Shown here one piece after another: positions 45,820 through 59,236 of a stretch of DNA of 64,000 bases. This DNA comes from Sistotremastrum niveocremeum HHB9708. Its lineage: Eukaryota > Basidiomycota > Agaricomycetes > Sistotremastrales > Sistotremastraceae. Under the pieces are notes generated by a model that saw nothing but the letters and a program-made list of their open reading frames with translations, ran no database searches and was not told the origin of the DNA. The first letter of the stretch is position 1, and each line of letters begins with the position of its first letter. The stretch spans positions 249,664 to 313,663 of the forward strand of contig KV419414.1 of NCBI GenBank assembly GCA_001630475.1. The letters are read 5' to 3'. The position numbers and the translations under genes are program-made.

Positions 45820-47382
45820 CGTGCCTTGCCTCTGTTCACGTTCTGTGTGTAAAGTGTTGCTGTACGTGTATCTGCGTCGACGTCGTCCACTGGGAAGACG
45901 TCGACTGCGTTGATCTGTGTGTTTCTAGTCTGCTGTATTGATCTCTGTACTTTTTGTTGTACTGATTGTTTGATTGACTTGTATAGATTTAGTGTACGCA
46001 TATTTGTAGTATCTTTCGTTCTCTGCTGTACATTTATGTATTTTTGACTTGTAAATCTCGAAGTCAGAGAGTGATTGCGACGATCCCTCGATTCGAGGCA
46101 GGGTCAAGTCTAGATTACACCAACTTGACACTGATCGGTACCTTCGCGCTGGCGACTCGCCTAGTCTACAAGATCGGAGGCTAACGACTAAACGATATCT
46201 TCTTACGTCAAAGGCTGTCGCCTCACCCACGCCCAGCCACGCTCTCAAGCTCAGAAAGATTATCTTCCATGTGTCGATTGCTCCCGAATAAACAGATAAA
46301 CAGGGCCTAGGGGCCGGCGTTTGCTAAAATGAAAATTCGAAGACTCCGATGCACACAGTCCAATTTAAAGGGTGGATATAACGGCGTCTGGTGATCGCCG
46401 ATAGGGTAGCATCTAGTGCGATGTGAGGGGCATCTGAATCCCCAGATCTGCGTTCTGCCTGCAGGTTAACCATATGTGGCCATGCATGGGTACATTGACA
46501 GAGTCCGATTGGACAGTGTTGATAGCATCGGAGACCTCGAAGGCTCGAAGACCCCAAAGAAGAGTCTGAAGCGTTCGAGGTGATCGAGCTACTGCGAGAA
46601 TGGTTCCAAAGTTCCCGAGTCGGGTCCTGTTATCGAAAGGAGTGTTCAAAACCAAGCTTCAAACTCGGAGAAAAGAGGATGCTTCCAGGCAGCCATTGGC
46701 CATGGCCCATGGCACGGTCTAGGGACCAGGGCACGACGTGCAGTCCGGAAAGGTATCAGGTCTCGCTTAAGATAGCACAGCGGAAGCTTTCACTAGCTTG
46801 CTTTTACTTTTGGGGTGGCACTGGCGACTGGCGCTCAGCGACGTCCGAGAATGAGAAAAGAAGCAGGCACGCACTGGCACTTAAATCCTAATCAGGCTCA
46901 TCTCACCTTTCCGAATGCAGGCGTTGATTCCTTTCGTCGAATTGATGCATCTGAATGTGCACGTTCCGAAACGTTCGCGCCACCGAGGTATGTGTACTTC
47001 AGACCCGTGAATTCAAAAAGAAAATGATCTAGACGATGAAAAATGGGACACATTAGACTAGACGAGAAGGAACGTGTTTTTCCATCCTCGATCCCGTCTC
47101 TCAACACTTTTTTTCTCTCTTCTATCGCATATGGCGTTCTATCGTCCCGTGGGATCAGGACATCTATAAGTTCGGTACAGACTCTATGAGGTGACGTGTG
47201 AAGGATCGCAGTCGACAAAAGGAAACGTTGGACGATGGTGTCGGGAAAGGCAGGTGACAAATGTCATCTTCTATGTGGGAATGGGGGGACAGACGAAGAA
47301 GAACGTGGCATGGCGCGGGAAAATAGGGATGGAGTGGATGGCATAGCGGAACAAAAGTGGATCTGCCCGCTTAGCCGATTTT
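45820..47382. other. intergenic, 1.6 kb
   Basis: This is the T-rich 3' region of the F-box gene, then non-coding sequence with only short overlapping ORFs on both strands (for example 46413-46655 minus and 46580-46891 plus). None has a recognised motif. I see no repeat. Confidence 0.5.
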
Positions 47383-47817
47383 TTAAATGACGCCGAGATT
47401 CTCCAGGACGCGCTTTGCTGCGATGTCTTTGGCTTGCCACTTCTTAGCGGCTTTCCCTTCGCCCTTCTCCTCGCCGTCAACTGTGACTCGCATTAGACGT
47501 GCAGTCCATAATGACGTCAGTGATAAAATGAAACTGAACTGATAGCAGTGATGATCCAAATCAAGTTCTGCTGGGGCCCTTCGCTTCGCTCGTACCAAGT
47601 GAGGCTGTTAACCTTTTTGATTTTCTGGAGATCTGGAAGCGCGCAAAGATAAGCTCAGATTTATCTCCGATGAGGTATGCGCAGGGTCCAGGGGGATCGT
47701 ATGGGAAGGGAAATCTCACAATTGTTGAGTTGCACGTTGTATATCCCTATAACCAGAAGAACATGTGAGTGGAGTACGCCGGTGGAACAACGACTGCTTA
47801 CCAGTTTCTGATGCCAT
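47383..47817 (-). CDS. mini-protein: single double-stranded-RNA-binding domain (dsRBD-1)
   Basis: There are four small exons. The start at 47817 gives MASETG. A 54-base intron leads to IYNVQLNN, and a second intron to YLQKIKKVNSLTWYERSEGP followed by QQNLIWIITAI. A third intron (donor GTTCAG, branch CTAAT, acceptor CACAG) leads to DGEEKGEGKAAKKWQAKDIA and the end VLENLGVI. The spliced product is only about 77 residues and is one complete dsRBD: helix 1 with QLNNYLQ, strands LTWYE / LIWIITAI, the G-x-G loop (KGEGKAAKK) and helix 2 (KKWQAKDIAAKRVLENL) with the Lys pair that contacts the phosphate backbone. Basidiomycetes carry many such stand-alone dsRBD genes. The role is unknown; RNA silencing or RNA editing accessories are guesses. 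A second member lies at 51659-52071 on the same strand. Confidence 0.78.
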
Positions 47818-50800
47818 GGAATCTGCGAGCAGCAGTAGGACGAGATAAGCGAGGAATGGATGGCTAGGCGATGGCAAGGATTGCCCTATGAGGCTCGTCT
47901 TTTAAGCAGACAGTCGGAAAGGTTACGGTGAGGCTTCGTATCTAAGATGAACAAGGAACGCAAGAACGAGAAAACGGGGGCATTCCTTGTTCGATCTTTG
48001 TTGGCCATATACGCCAAGGTTATCCCAGTCATTACCCAAATGGACCGATAATAATTTGTTCATCCAGGGATTACAGTAGTCGGATGATGGGTTGTTGCGG
48101 GTGCTTCGCACATTTTGATCGAAGAAGGATCGTCGGGAGCTCTCGAATGACGCACATTTAGAACAGGAGATACCATAACAGGGAAAACAGGGGAGCGAGG
48201 CATGGTCATAGGTTTGTTGCCGATAGTGCCGAAAAAAATAGACGTCTTCGAGACATTCGGTGATCATGAATCTGGAGGCTCGAAGTCTAAGGTCCCTGAA
48301 AGAATCGCTTTGTTGATCCGAATCATAACCGGAGGGGTTAGCCTATTGACACATTCGGGAGCATTGGGCCTTCCTTGGTCGAAGTCTGTTTGAATCGTTG
48401 GGCATTGGTCATCGAGTCTCGCCCGAGCCTGTAGGATTTATCGAAACAGTGGTGCTGAAGATCTTTATCGTCTTCACCTGATTGGCAAGAAGCACGAGGA
48501 GAAACCATTGAGACGTCGATTGTTTTCGGTGGCCCTTACGTCTGGGGTCAAAACATAATCTAGAAGAGCCTTTATCAGCTCTAATGGGACGCATCAGCCA
48601 TAAAACAAAGATGAACTCTGATAGGAGCCAGACCTAATATCCAAGCGTAGATATTTGTTGCTCCAGTAGGGTGATCCCCAAAAGAACTCCCGAATAAATT
48701 GCAGCCTAATCTGGTGCTCTGAGTCGTGGTCCAGAACGCAAGACGCGTCATAGCAGGGACAGAGGTGCAGGTACGGGTAAGGCCGGCTCGACCTTCCGAA
48801 TTGCTCCATGCCGCCAATGCCGTCGGCTCTAGGAGACTCGGAAACGGATTTAGTCGGTGATATCTGCAACAAAACAACTGGAGCGAGACGCGCTTAGAAA
48901 AATGTCAAATCAATAAACCTTAGCCGCCGAGGCGTCGGCAAAAGGCCCGAGAGGCATGTACGCTGTACTACAGAGCAGGCGCATTTCGACATCAGTTTAG
49001 TCGTACATTATGTATTAGGGACAAAATAATTGCCTAGTCACTGTGACTCCATCGATTTCGTGACGAGCTCAGCCATCGCCCTCCAATCAAGCTTAGTTAG
49101 AGTGTGAAGCCTCCAGAAATCTTTGCCCGACGTTCTCTCAGGGCTGATGAGCTCCAATGGTTGGTAGCCGAATAGAAAAGGAGACGGTTATAAGAGCCAA
49201 GCGTCAGAGAACAAGCTTGTGTGCGTCGATGTCGCTTGATCCGCACAAAGGTGTTGGATATGAAGAGATAACAAAGGTCTCGTGGGTAGATTGACAAGTT
49301 TGGGCGTGCAGAAAGCCTGTTATTCATATGGGTGGGTTCGCAGTTAAAGCGTTGTCGCCCATCGGCTTAGAAAAGGCAAAGCGGTCCGTGTCGCTGAGCT
49401 GCGAACGTGGTCCAGGAGCGAGCGCGATCGTCTCCCGTGAGTTACCAAATGAAAGCAGGTGATCTAAGCCTGCATGATTCTTTGAATTACGTCGGGAACC
49501 GACTATTTCAGGAAGATGCGACCTGGATTGGCGGTGCGTGTGACTGCGAGGAGGCCTTTTCTCAAGTACGGCTTCGTTTTACTAGTTTTGTGATTTGGTT
49601 ACCCTGAAAAAAAAAAGTTTACTCTTGAGCATTTCTCTTCGCAGACTAATACATGGATGGTGCCAAACCTTCGTGAAGAGTGATATTGCCCACATCACTT
49701 CTCACGCAGGACTGGCATCAACAAGCGATACACAATCCATAAAGCAACCTTCCGCGTTTCATCTTCTTCTCGCCCGCCTCCTCCGACATACCGCATGGCC
49801 AGTCATCAAGCGGACGTGATACACTCTGGCAGTCATCGCTACACGCGTTGTACGTTACAGAATGTTACCCCTTGAAAGACCCCGGATCGAACGGTCCATT
49901 AGGGCACGGGCCGCGTGGCGATGTAGAAAATATTTGATACCTCGAGCCGGAAAGGACGACATATCCTAGAGTTGGCAAGAGAGGTGAGCTTTCTCGATTC
50001 CCAATGGGACTTACACTGAGGTCTTGTTCCATAAACTGTCGCTTGCTTTCGCAGAAGGTCGCTGTCGGCGGAAAAGTGTGGGATGATCCGCCTAGCCAAA
50101 TTCTCGTTCTCAGGCAAACCATTCTTTCCTGTGCCATGGGTCAAACCCATAGTTGGATAGGGATGTAGCGATTCCTCCGAAGCGGGCCAATGATATCCCT
50201 GAGGGGAGGGAGCACTCGGGTTGTCGGACGGGACCCCGACGAGCTCCTTCATCGCTTGACTGGCTCTCTTTCTCGCAGTCTTCAAGCCAAACTCGAACCA
50301 CTATCACCGGTATCGATGGAGGAGACTGGGGCCATTCACGGATAGCTTCGTTGTTCAGAAGGATTGAGAAGCGCGACTCTAGCCATGGCACAATCGGATT
50401 CCGTGGACTGATGCAAATCAATCGTAAGTCAGCTATCCACCATGTTGATACCAAACGCTGAGAAAGAGGCATACCTGGACGATTAGGCCTACAGCTTTGC
50501 TGATATCGCCTTGATTTCGAGTTGAGCCAACCGCCAGCCAGTTTCGGAGGGCTCCAGGGGCATGCTCCGCTGCGTCATCGACTCGTCGCAGGATACTCAA
50601 CGAACACCTCCCTTCCCTGCAGTTTAATCTTCGTTGCATTCGTATCAACATCCTATGCATCCCCAAACTCGAATGCGACGTCTTGTCGATCACAGGTTTC
50701 AGCGCCAGGTCGGAATTGATGGTGTTCTAAGTCGAAGGCTGTCCAAAAAGCCTCCGAAAGCCCCTTCGGTGAGCCTTCCTGTTTATCATTCTTTGTTCAG

Positions 50801-51658
50801 TCCTCATATTTCGTTAGCGAGAGTCTTAAGCTTACTGTTGAAGTACCTCGAGGTTCCTGGCGAAAATATTCACAATATTGTAAACTTCTTCGCCCAGAGC
50901 CATCTCTGCTGCTCGAGAATGGCAGCGTCAGCAACGTGTCCGACCTTCCGTGCTTGACGACACGCGGCGTCGATGGCAATTATGAACGTAGTGGATCACG
51001 CGTCGCTGTCTGGGATCCCCGCCCCGCTCTCCGTTATCTGGGGACGTAATGTTTGACCGCACACATTCCCACGTTCACTTTCAGCAACTGTGCAACCGTT
51101 TTTGGTGGCGACAACCACGCTATCTTGGAATTGAACCTCTCATCGAATACTCAGACTGTTTAGGTCAGGTGGGCCGAATTTATTTGGTAATTCTCTGATC
51201 CTTCAATCGAGCTCAAATCGCAAGTCTCCGAGTCACGCCAGCTGATCGCGAGTCATTGTTCTTCCGACGCCGTGGTCACTGGCGACATCCCAAGGCGACA
51301 TGCTACAGCGCGCATTTAATATCGATGATCGTACAGCAGCAGGTGACAGTCCTTTCATTGTAAAATGCTTCAAATGGTCGTTTATGTTTCTATTTTCCAG
51401 TTCGCATCTCCGACGTGTGCGAGATGTTTACTTGTTGGAGTATCGTCAATAAGATGGACAAATAATACTTGGATTAGAATCAAGAGTCGAACGAGATCAA
51501 ATCGTTATGCTTCGTATACAAAAGAAAAGAGAAAGCTGCATTATGAAGAACATTACTGAGCGTGGGGCTAGCATTCCAAGAAAGTGTACGCTCGTCGCTA
51601 TCGAGAAGTATTAACCGGTATCCTTGAAGAAACATAGAGGAATAAGATGAAATATCGC
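47818..51658. other. gene-poor 3.8-kb stretch between the two dsRBD mini-genes
   Basis: Many ORFs of 60-130 codons occur on both strands (for example 47923-48267, 48581-48877, 49899-50285, 50110-50472, 50433-50693, all minus). They overlap out of frame and show no family motif. The longest minus-strand pieces around 50700-49900 might be exons of a decayed gene (RCSLSILRRVDDAAEHAPGA, GDISKAVGLIVQ), but I could not connect them. No transposon ends were found. Confidence 0.45.
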
Positions 51659-52071
51659 TCAAGCAGTCGGAAGACTGCCAAACTCGGCAATGTAGGCCTC
51701 CTTGGCCGCTGCATCGCGAGCTGCCTGTTTCGTACCCCCACTTCCAGTGCCGCGTTCGACATCATTGACTATCACGAAAAGGGTTTCAACCTGACGAACC
51801 CTTAATACATAATAAGAGCTAGCGCCTACCAAAGCAAGTAGAATTCCACACCGGGGCATGTTGAACCCCGGACTGAGAGTCCTTCCAGCTCAAAGTCTTC
51901 GAGGTCTTCAACTGCTGAAGCCTGTTGTGGAGAATCATGCCCCACGGTTCGCTATCTGCAGAATCAGAGAATTCGAGGAGACGTCAGCGTTTGCGAAGGT
52001 TGGGCGGCGTCAACTTCGATCGTTGCGTGAGAATGCGTCGATCGTGCGTTACCTGATGCTGGGGCTGACAT
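51659..52071 (-). CDS. mini-protein: single dsRBD (dsRBD-2)
   Basis: The start at 52071 gives MSAPAS. An intron of about 100 bases (acceptor TTCTGCAG) leads to DSEPWGMILHNRLQQLKTSK, TLSWKDSQSGVQHAPVWNST and CF. A second intron of about 60 bases (acceptor GATAG) leads to VNDVERGTGSGGTKQAARDA and the end AEFGSLPTA. The product is about 87 residues, a complete dsRBD. It has helix 1 LHNRLQQLK, the strand-1 Trp (LSWKDS), loop 2 with the usual His (VQHAPVWNSTCFV), the GTGSGGTKQAA loop 4 and helix 2 AARDAAAKEAYIAEFG. Loop 4 is Gly-rich with a single Lys, less basic than in canonical binders, so RNA affinity may be weak or its role may be dimerisation. It is related in plan to dsRBD-1 but far diverged. 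Confidence 0.77.
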
Positions 52072-55000
52072 GTCGCGAATGGAGGAAGGTATAGGTGGTA
52101 ATGAAGATGCGCGGGGGGCAGTTGTGGACAAGACGATGGGAGAGAGCTGGGGAGGAAAGATGGAAAAGACTGAGCGAGTGTCGAGGAGATGGTGCAGCCA
52201 GTCCTTTTATCTTAGAAAGCCGGCATGAGTTCCGTTAAATAACTCACTAGGTCTATTTAGGACGTTTCAGGTCAGGTATATTACGCCAAATGCAATGATT
52301 CGTCTCGTACTATATCATGCAATGTCGGCACATATCATAGACTCGTCCAGAACGCTGGGACATCTTCACCCGAAGGACGTATGGCGGATTAGATGGTGAA
52401 TCATAGGAGCGATATCCCTGTATATTCGGTATTCGGCCAGAGTCACGAGTCATGATAGGATCCCAGTTCGAGATAGGAGTCGCCGGACATGAATTCTTCA
52501 CAGGATGATGAAAAAAGGTAAGACTTGAAGAGACGACCTACTACGAATTTCAGGAACTCCTGCCCAGAATTCAAATATGTCAGCTGGAAGAGTCTAGCTC
52601 GCAACGAGGCTAAGAGCGAAATCCATAGAAGGGCTCGCATAGATCCGTTTGCCAGACGATGATAATCAGAAGTTCTAGAGCCAGATAGAAAACCACGTAT
52701 GAGTGCCTCCTTGGAATAATTCCATGTGTATTGTCCTGCCGGTCAAGGATAATTCCGAGGACGAATTGGCCCAGATGGGAAGTTTGCCATGAGATGGGAC
52801 ACGAAACACCTGTTAATGGTCTGAATGAAACGGCCCCGAAGCCAGCAAATAGAGTTCTTTGTTGAGAATCGGAGTAAACTTGAACAAACTGTTCAGAATT
52901 TCTCACAAAACAGACTATGACCTACACCACAAAGCACTGAGCCGTTTCTGCTTGAGGAGAGCCAACCGTCGATTCATGTTGTCATTACCCCAACGCTATT
53001 ATTGGGATCTGTCATGTTGTAAAGAGGTTCGATCTATAGGAGTTGCTCAACGCCCCGTAGACGGATGGAACATAGTCACGAATGAAAGTGCCAAACATAT
53101 TGGGGTTCAACCCATGGAGCAAACATAAAGGTGCCTGTTTTCAGTGAAAAGCGCCGAACAATGCTGCGAACAGAACAAAACGACTCGGGTCCAATCTTGG
53201 CGCGCAGCTCTGGAGGTGGCGTGGACGATCTGAGATCCTCACAGACGCTGGGATGTACGGCTTCGCGATGACTGGCAGGACCAAATTGACCCGAAATAGC
53301 GAGTGGTGCAACCTCCGGGTAAGTATATTCCACAAAAACACCGGCGCGTGGGTCAGGGATGCCGATACGATAGGCCAGGAGCTACTGATCCTTGAAGCTC
53401 TCGTATAAGATTTGGTCCTACATGATATCCGTCTCGGATATGGTCTTACGGTCTGCTGTCCTGTACTCCTGGTAAAACCCAACTCTGTCAGTGTGCGCAC
53501 GTTGTCCATGTCTGAGTTTACTAGTATTATTTGGATCCGACACGAACAATTGGGATAAGATCAGACACTCGCCTGTTCGATCATACAATGACTTCATTCA
53601 GACTGCACATGGTAGGTTAATCAACCGTTAATGGCCGAAATCCGAAGGAGAATCTTCTTATCTGTTGACTGCAGTCTGCCGGTATCTGAAGTTGTGGCCC
53701 AAGCCGCATTTTCTGTAATCCTTGTTAATTTCCCGATGCCCTGAGCTCATTCTGTAAAATTTCAGTGTGCCAATGAGGCCTCGGTGCATCCTTCCCGGGA
53801 AGCCGATCTGGAGAACTCCGCGTTGGAATTTCTGAGACTCGCGTGTCTGATCGTAAGATGAAACAACCGACTCTCCATCTTACTGTCACTCATGAACGAA
53901 ATACTAGGAGAACAACTTGTTGTTTCTTGTCTTCTCTAGCAAGTGTTGACGCAAAGATCGGTCCGGGATATTTAGATCATCTGGCTTCGTTCGCTTTTGG
54001 GACCTTTCTTTTCTAATCTGATCTGAGCCTCTTGAGGCATGATATCAGAACAATATACTGCCACGCAAACGCGCGGAATGAAATAAGAAGCTCACGGATG
54101 GAACTTGTCTCTACACCCCGCGGGACCTATTCCTCCTTATATTGATGAACTAATCCCGAGGCCAAAGCCCAGGAAAACCAGCTAGAAAGTTATCACGGAG
54201 CCGAATATAACGAAGAATTTGGACACCGATCGAGATATGACCTGAAAACAAACGGATGCAGGAGCCCAAGGAGTAGGATGGTGCGATTAATGTCAACAAA
54301 GGCCCTCATACGCTCGCTGATATTGAAAATAGGGCTGCCAGTGGATAATCGGTCTTGGGCCTCGGCAGACGTACCCTGACATCGGCTTGATGAGAATTTG
54401 CTCCGCAATGTTCTTTGCTTTCGGTGTAGAGTGTTGAATGCTTCATTTCGGCTTGAAATCAACGTCAATAATGGTCTGCACGCCAACAGCTCAATTGGTA
54501 AGACAATCGTCTACGGTCCAGCGCTATGCTCACTGGAGGAAAACAGATAGAGTCTCTTGCGTTGCGATTGAGGGATGTCCAGTCAACAATCAGCTGCTTG
54601 ATATCTCTTGGTTGCCAGATTAAACCTCTGAGACTTATTTCATTGCCAGGAGCGTCGAAGAGATGCCATGAAGAGAACGAGAGGTGAATCGCTGTGATCA
54701 CCTCGGTTTCGCGCTAGCTGGGATGGAAGTTTCCGGCTGAATGCGACAAAAATGTAACAGGTGGGCAGTTTTCATGCCGAAAGTTCAAATAAGATCTCCG
54801 CGCAAAATTTGCAGGTGCACATGGGTTCCAATCCGCATTGCGTGAATGAGGAAAACAGAGCTTTCTGACAAAATATTGACTCCTCCCCGAGAGCGACGTA
54901 TCAAGAATCGTCTTTCCTGGTTTGGGTGCCTTTCAAATGAGCGTCTGTATAGTCCAGAATTTAGTCATGCTGTAACAGGAATTCTCCCTTTTCTTGAGCA

Positions 55001-55412
55001 GGAACTTACAAAATAGGAAACTGTACGCTGAGGAAGATGTCGCCTGGATAATTCGGAACGTCAGAGTGCTAGGAATTTTGAGCCTTTTTTGATGATACTA
55101 ATGTGGTCTAAGCTATACCCAGAATGGTCGTGCAATAAATTTTTGACTGGGTGAGCTTTGCGCTCGTGCCTTATTTCGGAGTTTGAAACTGCATCCGCGT
55201 CGCCGTATTAGCTGATTCCATCAACTCCCACACCGCCTTACTCACCGCCGTCGAGCACTATCGACCTTCTCACTCCTTGCTCATCGTCGGCGGCGACGAA
55301 GAACATAGTTGAATTCGAAAGCTTCGACGCTCTCCCCACCAACAAGCCTTTATACTTCGTCTGTCGCTAGGAAAGATCTCTTCACTCGCCCCCCTTTTCA
55401 CCAGAAAAAACC
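52072..55412. other. gene-poor 3.3-kb stretch
   Basis: Short ORFs only. Minus-strand pieces at 52610-52906 (YVVFYLALELLIIIVW) and 54193-54486 (INRTILLLGLLHPFVF) are hydrophobic and could be exons of a decayed multi-pass membrane protein, but no continuous model could be built. The last 250 bases are the pyrimidine-rich leader and promoter of the G-beta gene. Confidence 0.45.
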
Positions 55413-56683
55413 ATGTCGCAAAGTCAGGGTGACATCCAAGAACGGATTGCCGCCGCTCGCAGAGAAGCGGAAAGCCTGAAAGAAAAAATTCGGGCTAAAA
55501 AAGAGTCGTCAGCTGATACCAGCTGTAAGCTCGTCATTGTGCTTTCGGACGCCAGAGACTGATTACTTTCCAATGATTGCAGTGCGCGCTATGGCAGCCG
55601 AGCTCGAACCCCTTCCCCGCATTGTTATGCGCCCCCGTCGGTTACTGAAAGGCCATCTTGCGAAGATATACGCTATGCATTGGGCGACGGATAAGAGGCA
55701 TCTTGTCTCCGCATCTCAGGACGGAAAACTGATCGTCTGGGATGCGTATACAACCAACAAAGTCCATGCCATTCCTCTTCGTTCCAGCTGGGTCATGACC
55801 TGCGCTTACTCGCCTTCCGGTAACTTCGTTGCCTGTGGTGGTCTCGACAACATCTGCTCGATCTACAACTTGCGTAATAAGGAGGGAACCAATGTAAAAG
55901 GGGCTCGAGAGCTAAGCGCTCATTCTGGGTATCTCAGCTGTTGTCGCTTCATAAACGATCGCCAAATTGTCACGTCGTCTGGTGACATGACGTGTATGTT
56001 GTGGGATATTGAAGCCGGAGGCCGTGTCATGGAATTCAACGATCACACAGGTGATGTGATGAGGTACGGAGCTTTTCCGACCGAAAACCCTTCATTGACT
56101 AATATCGCTTCCTGCTCTTAGTTTGTCTTTGGGCCCTAGTCAACACGTCTTCGTATCGGGCGCTTGTGACGCGACTGCGAAACTCTGGGATATTCGTACT
56201 GGAAAAGCGACGCAAACCTTTGCGGGCCATGAGTCTGACATCAACGCCGTAACGTACGCGTATTTCATCTCTGTGTTTTACGTCGTTTTCACTTAGAATC
56301 CAGCTTCTTCCCCAACGGTGATGCCTTTGCAACGGGCTCTGACGATGCATCCTGTCGTCTTTTCGATATCCGGGCTGACCGTGAATTGAACACGTTCACA
56401 CACGACAACATCCTTTGTGGCATCACCTCTGTTGCTTTCTCCATCTCAGGTCGTATCTTGTTCGGCGGTTATGACGACTGGACCTGCAATGTGTGGGATA
56501 CTCTCAAAGGAGAGCGGGTCGGTGTTCTCACTGGCCATGAGAATCGTGTCAGTTGTCTAGGAGTCAGCGCTGACGGTATGGCTCTCTGCACTGGCTCTTG
56601 GGATTCGACCCTGAAGGTACATTTCCGTCGCAACTCTCCCGGCTTATGATTCTAATTAAACTGTCACTTAGGTTTGGGCTTGA
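55413..56683 (+). CDS. heterotrimeric G-protein beta subunit
   Basis: This is the fungal G-beta (Ste4/SfaD/Gpb1 class), which with G-gamma carries pheromone and nutrient signals at the plasma membrane. It has about five exons: 55413 to about 55523 codes the G-gamma-binding coiled coil ([20 protein letters not shown]), then S and [20 protein letters not shown]. Seven WD40 blades follow: [127 protein letters not shown] and [11 protein letters not shown]. The last three codons and the stop are on a tiny final exon (56672-56683). The length, about 350 residues, is standard. The highly conserved ends and blade signatures leave no doubt about the family. Confidence 0.95.
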
Positions 56684-59236
56684 ACGCTCACCACGGCCGT
56701 CAGCATATTCGAGACTCTTCGAAGGCTCCTTCCATTCCATTCCCTTAGTTTACCTTCCTACAATTTCTATGCTGTCTGTGGATTTCTTCTGTCTTTTTTT
56801 GTCTTTCAACTGTCTTTCCTTTACGCACGCTCATTCTGACAGATGTTTGTGCAACATTTATTGGCATTGGCCTTTATCGCGTGTCATATATCGGTTTCTA
56901 TACATTATACCAGTTTTCCGTAGATATTTTGACAGGGAGAACATATCACCCACATTTTTTGCCGCATGGCGATGGCCGAAGATCGTGTTTCGTGATGACC
57001 CCTGTCACATCCATGTCACCTCGAGGACTCGGCTTGCAAGGCGTTTGACTTCCTGATAACGAATCCGATTGCGCTTGGCACTCACTCGAACCGTTGACGG
57101 TGCAGGTGTGCCGGTGGACAGGAAATGAACGGCCGTTGGGTGTGGGGATTACGCCTGAATTTCAAAGAAACGTTTTGAACAAAGGCAACCCAAGGTGATT
57201 ATCCGAGTACTGGATACGGCGGCGCATCATGATTCATCATTTTCATGATACTGCAGTTTCCGAATAGTCACTGGGAGTAAAATGAAGCTTACCACAGCGC
57301 CAGGGGGCTGCGGGAAAAGGATGGAGCACGGTTCGCGAGATAAAATCCATGAGAAAGTGTTATTTAGTAAATTCGCGAAGCTCGCCTGTATCTGGACAGA
57401 AAAAAGGCTCAGGACCGTCGAGAATTTCCGAAGCAAGCGCGTGCTCGAGAAGGGAAAAAAAAGCCCTTGGAGAAACTTCCACAATTGCCTATGTCCTTTG
57501 ATGATGGTGAGTTCATCGCGGCCAATTCCTCGGCATAAATAGCGCTGTCAATTGATGGTCCTCATTTCCGACGAGCGACCGCATGTACTCTGTGGCCGCG
57601 ACCTGGAAGAAAAAAAAAACTGCGGATCATGAGACACATAGCAAAAAAGACCTTAACTGCACCTTCTTCAGATCTCTCCTATCTCTGGATCTAGGCATTT
57701 GATAGGGTGCATCTGCTTTGGGAGATCAGCCGTCGAGGTATAGCGTGGAATCTTGGATATGTCGAAGCGCGGAAAACGTCGAGATAGTCGAACGCTTCAG
57801 GAAGGAAATCACCAGTACTTCAAGTGTTGCCTCGAGTTCAGAATCTCAGCATCGGCGAACAAATCCTTAGATGTCATCAGCGGCCGCAAGGTTCGTTCAA
57901 GCGTATGAGCTCCCATGGCGCAAAACCACGGCTGATGCCGAAAGCGACGTCAATCCCGCCTTCATCCTTTCGTCGGTTCCGAAGTCGCATCTGCAAAGTC
58001 AAGGCGTAATGAAATTGAACGATGAAGGACGATACCTTATAACTGGGGGACCGCTACGAACAGGGAAAGCTTGTCGGATTGGCAAAATGCAATTCACAAA
58101 ACCTCGCTTGACGTACAATTAATCACATCTCGTCGCCAAGGAGAACGATGAAATTGGGTCGGTAATATCACTTGTGCGTGAGGTGCCCTGGAAATACATC
58201 AGATATATATCGAGTTCAGCATGAAGGCCAGATACTGGCGCAAGAGCAGTGCCCGCCGAACACTGAGCACGGTGCTCCACGGTCACCGGCAGCACTAGCT
58301 TGCGCAAGTGAATTTGACGGTCTATTACTTTTGAGCAAGGAAGTTCAATAAGATAATGGCACTTGTGAAGTCATCCCTTTTCTGGAACCGTGTCGAGAAG
58401 CTGAACTTGCACCTGCAGCCTCTCCGTTCGTTCCTTGTTTCAACCAGCGAAGAGAAATACGAGGAACATTCACGCAGATTTTCCGAATCTTGTCTGATAT
58501 TTTCGTGAGTCGTTCTCGCACAAGCATCAAGATTTTGAATCTCGAGAAAAAATCGGTTTGAAACTCACTAACGACGGAGCTGCCTCGGACGTACACAACG
58601 AGTTCTTGATCATGACCTCTGACTGAAATCTTGACAGATGGTCGTCTTCTGCGCAGCTTTTTCGGCCTTCAAGTAAGTTGAAGCAATGCCACAAGTGCCC
58701 TCCACCTGCAGTCTGATTCTGTCTGAAATAAACAACAGGTCGACGTTCATACCGAGTTGGTCGATCTCTTTGTCTCTCAGGCCATAATACCGAAGGCTGA
58801 GAGAATCGAGATTCATGGTCGCGAATGGCGAGGTCGACGTTGTGCAGATGTGGGCTACTCGGACTTGAGCTAGAAACATGCGGCGTTATGGGCACTATCC
58901 GGAGCGGAGGTTAAAGTGTCGGAGATTAGTGCCGAACATGGTTAAATTGTACTAAAATCCAGTTTGATGCTTATCGTTGGATCGTTGGGGCAAAAGTTAT
59001 TCTTCCTATACAGTCGATGACTTCGCAGAGCTCTTACTCCCCGAAACTCACCCTTCCAGGCTCTGTGTGAATAAATCGGCCAATATTACCTATACCACAA
59101 TACCAACTGACCCCTTGATTTCTTGACTTAGCTTTTGGGCGCATATCATTGAAGCTCACGTTTAGAAGCCGCTTTCACTGCGTTTGAATTGTCCTATACA
59201 TATGATATAAATTTCCTTCTGGTCGCTATAACTATA
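56684..59236. other. gene-poor 2.6-kb stretch
   Basis: This is the 3' UTR of the G-beta gene, then short ORFs. Overlapping minus-strand ORFs at 58345-58596, 58527-58895 and 58610-58879 (MNLDSLSLRYYGLRDKEIDQ, ELVVYVRGSSVV) look like parts of one small spliced gene of unknown family. A plus-strand ORF at 57871-58122 is anonymous. No transposon ends were found. Confidence 0.45.

Noticed and set aside
54484-54570. tRNA-like A box (AGCTCAATTGGTAAGA)
   Set aside because: No B box (GGTTCGANTCC) at the right distance and no acceptor stem pairing could be found.
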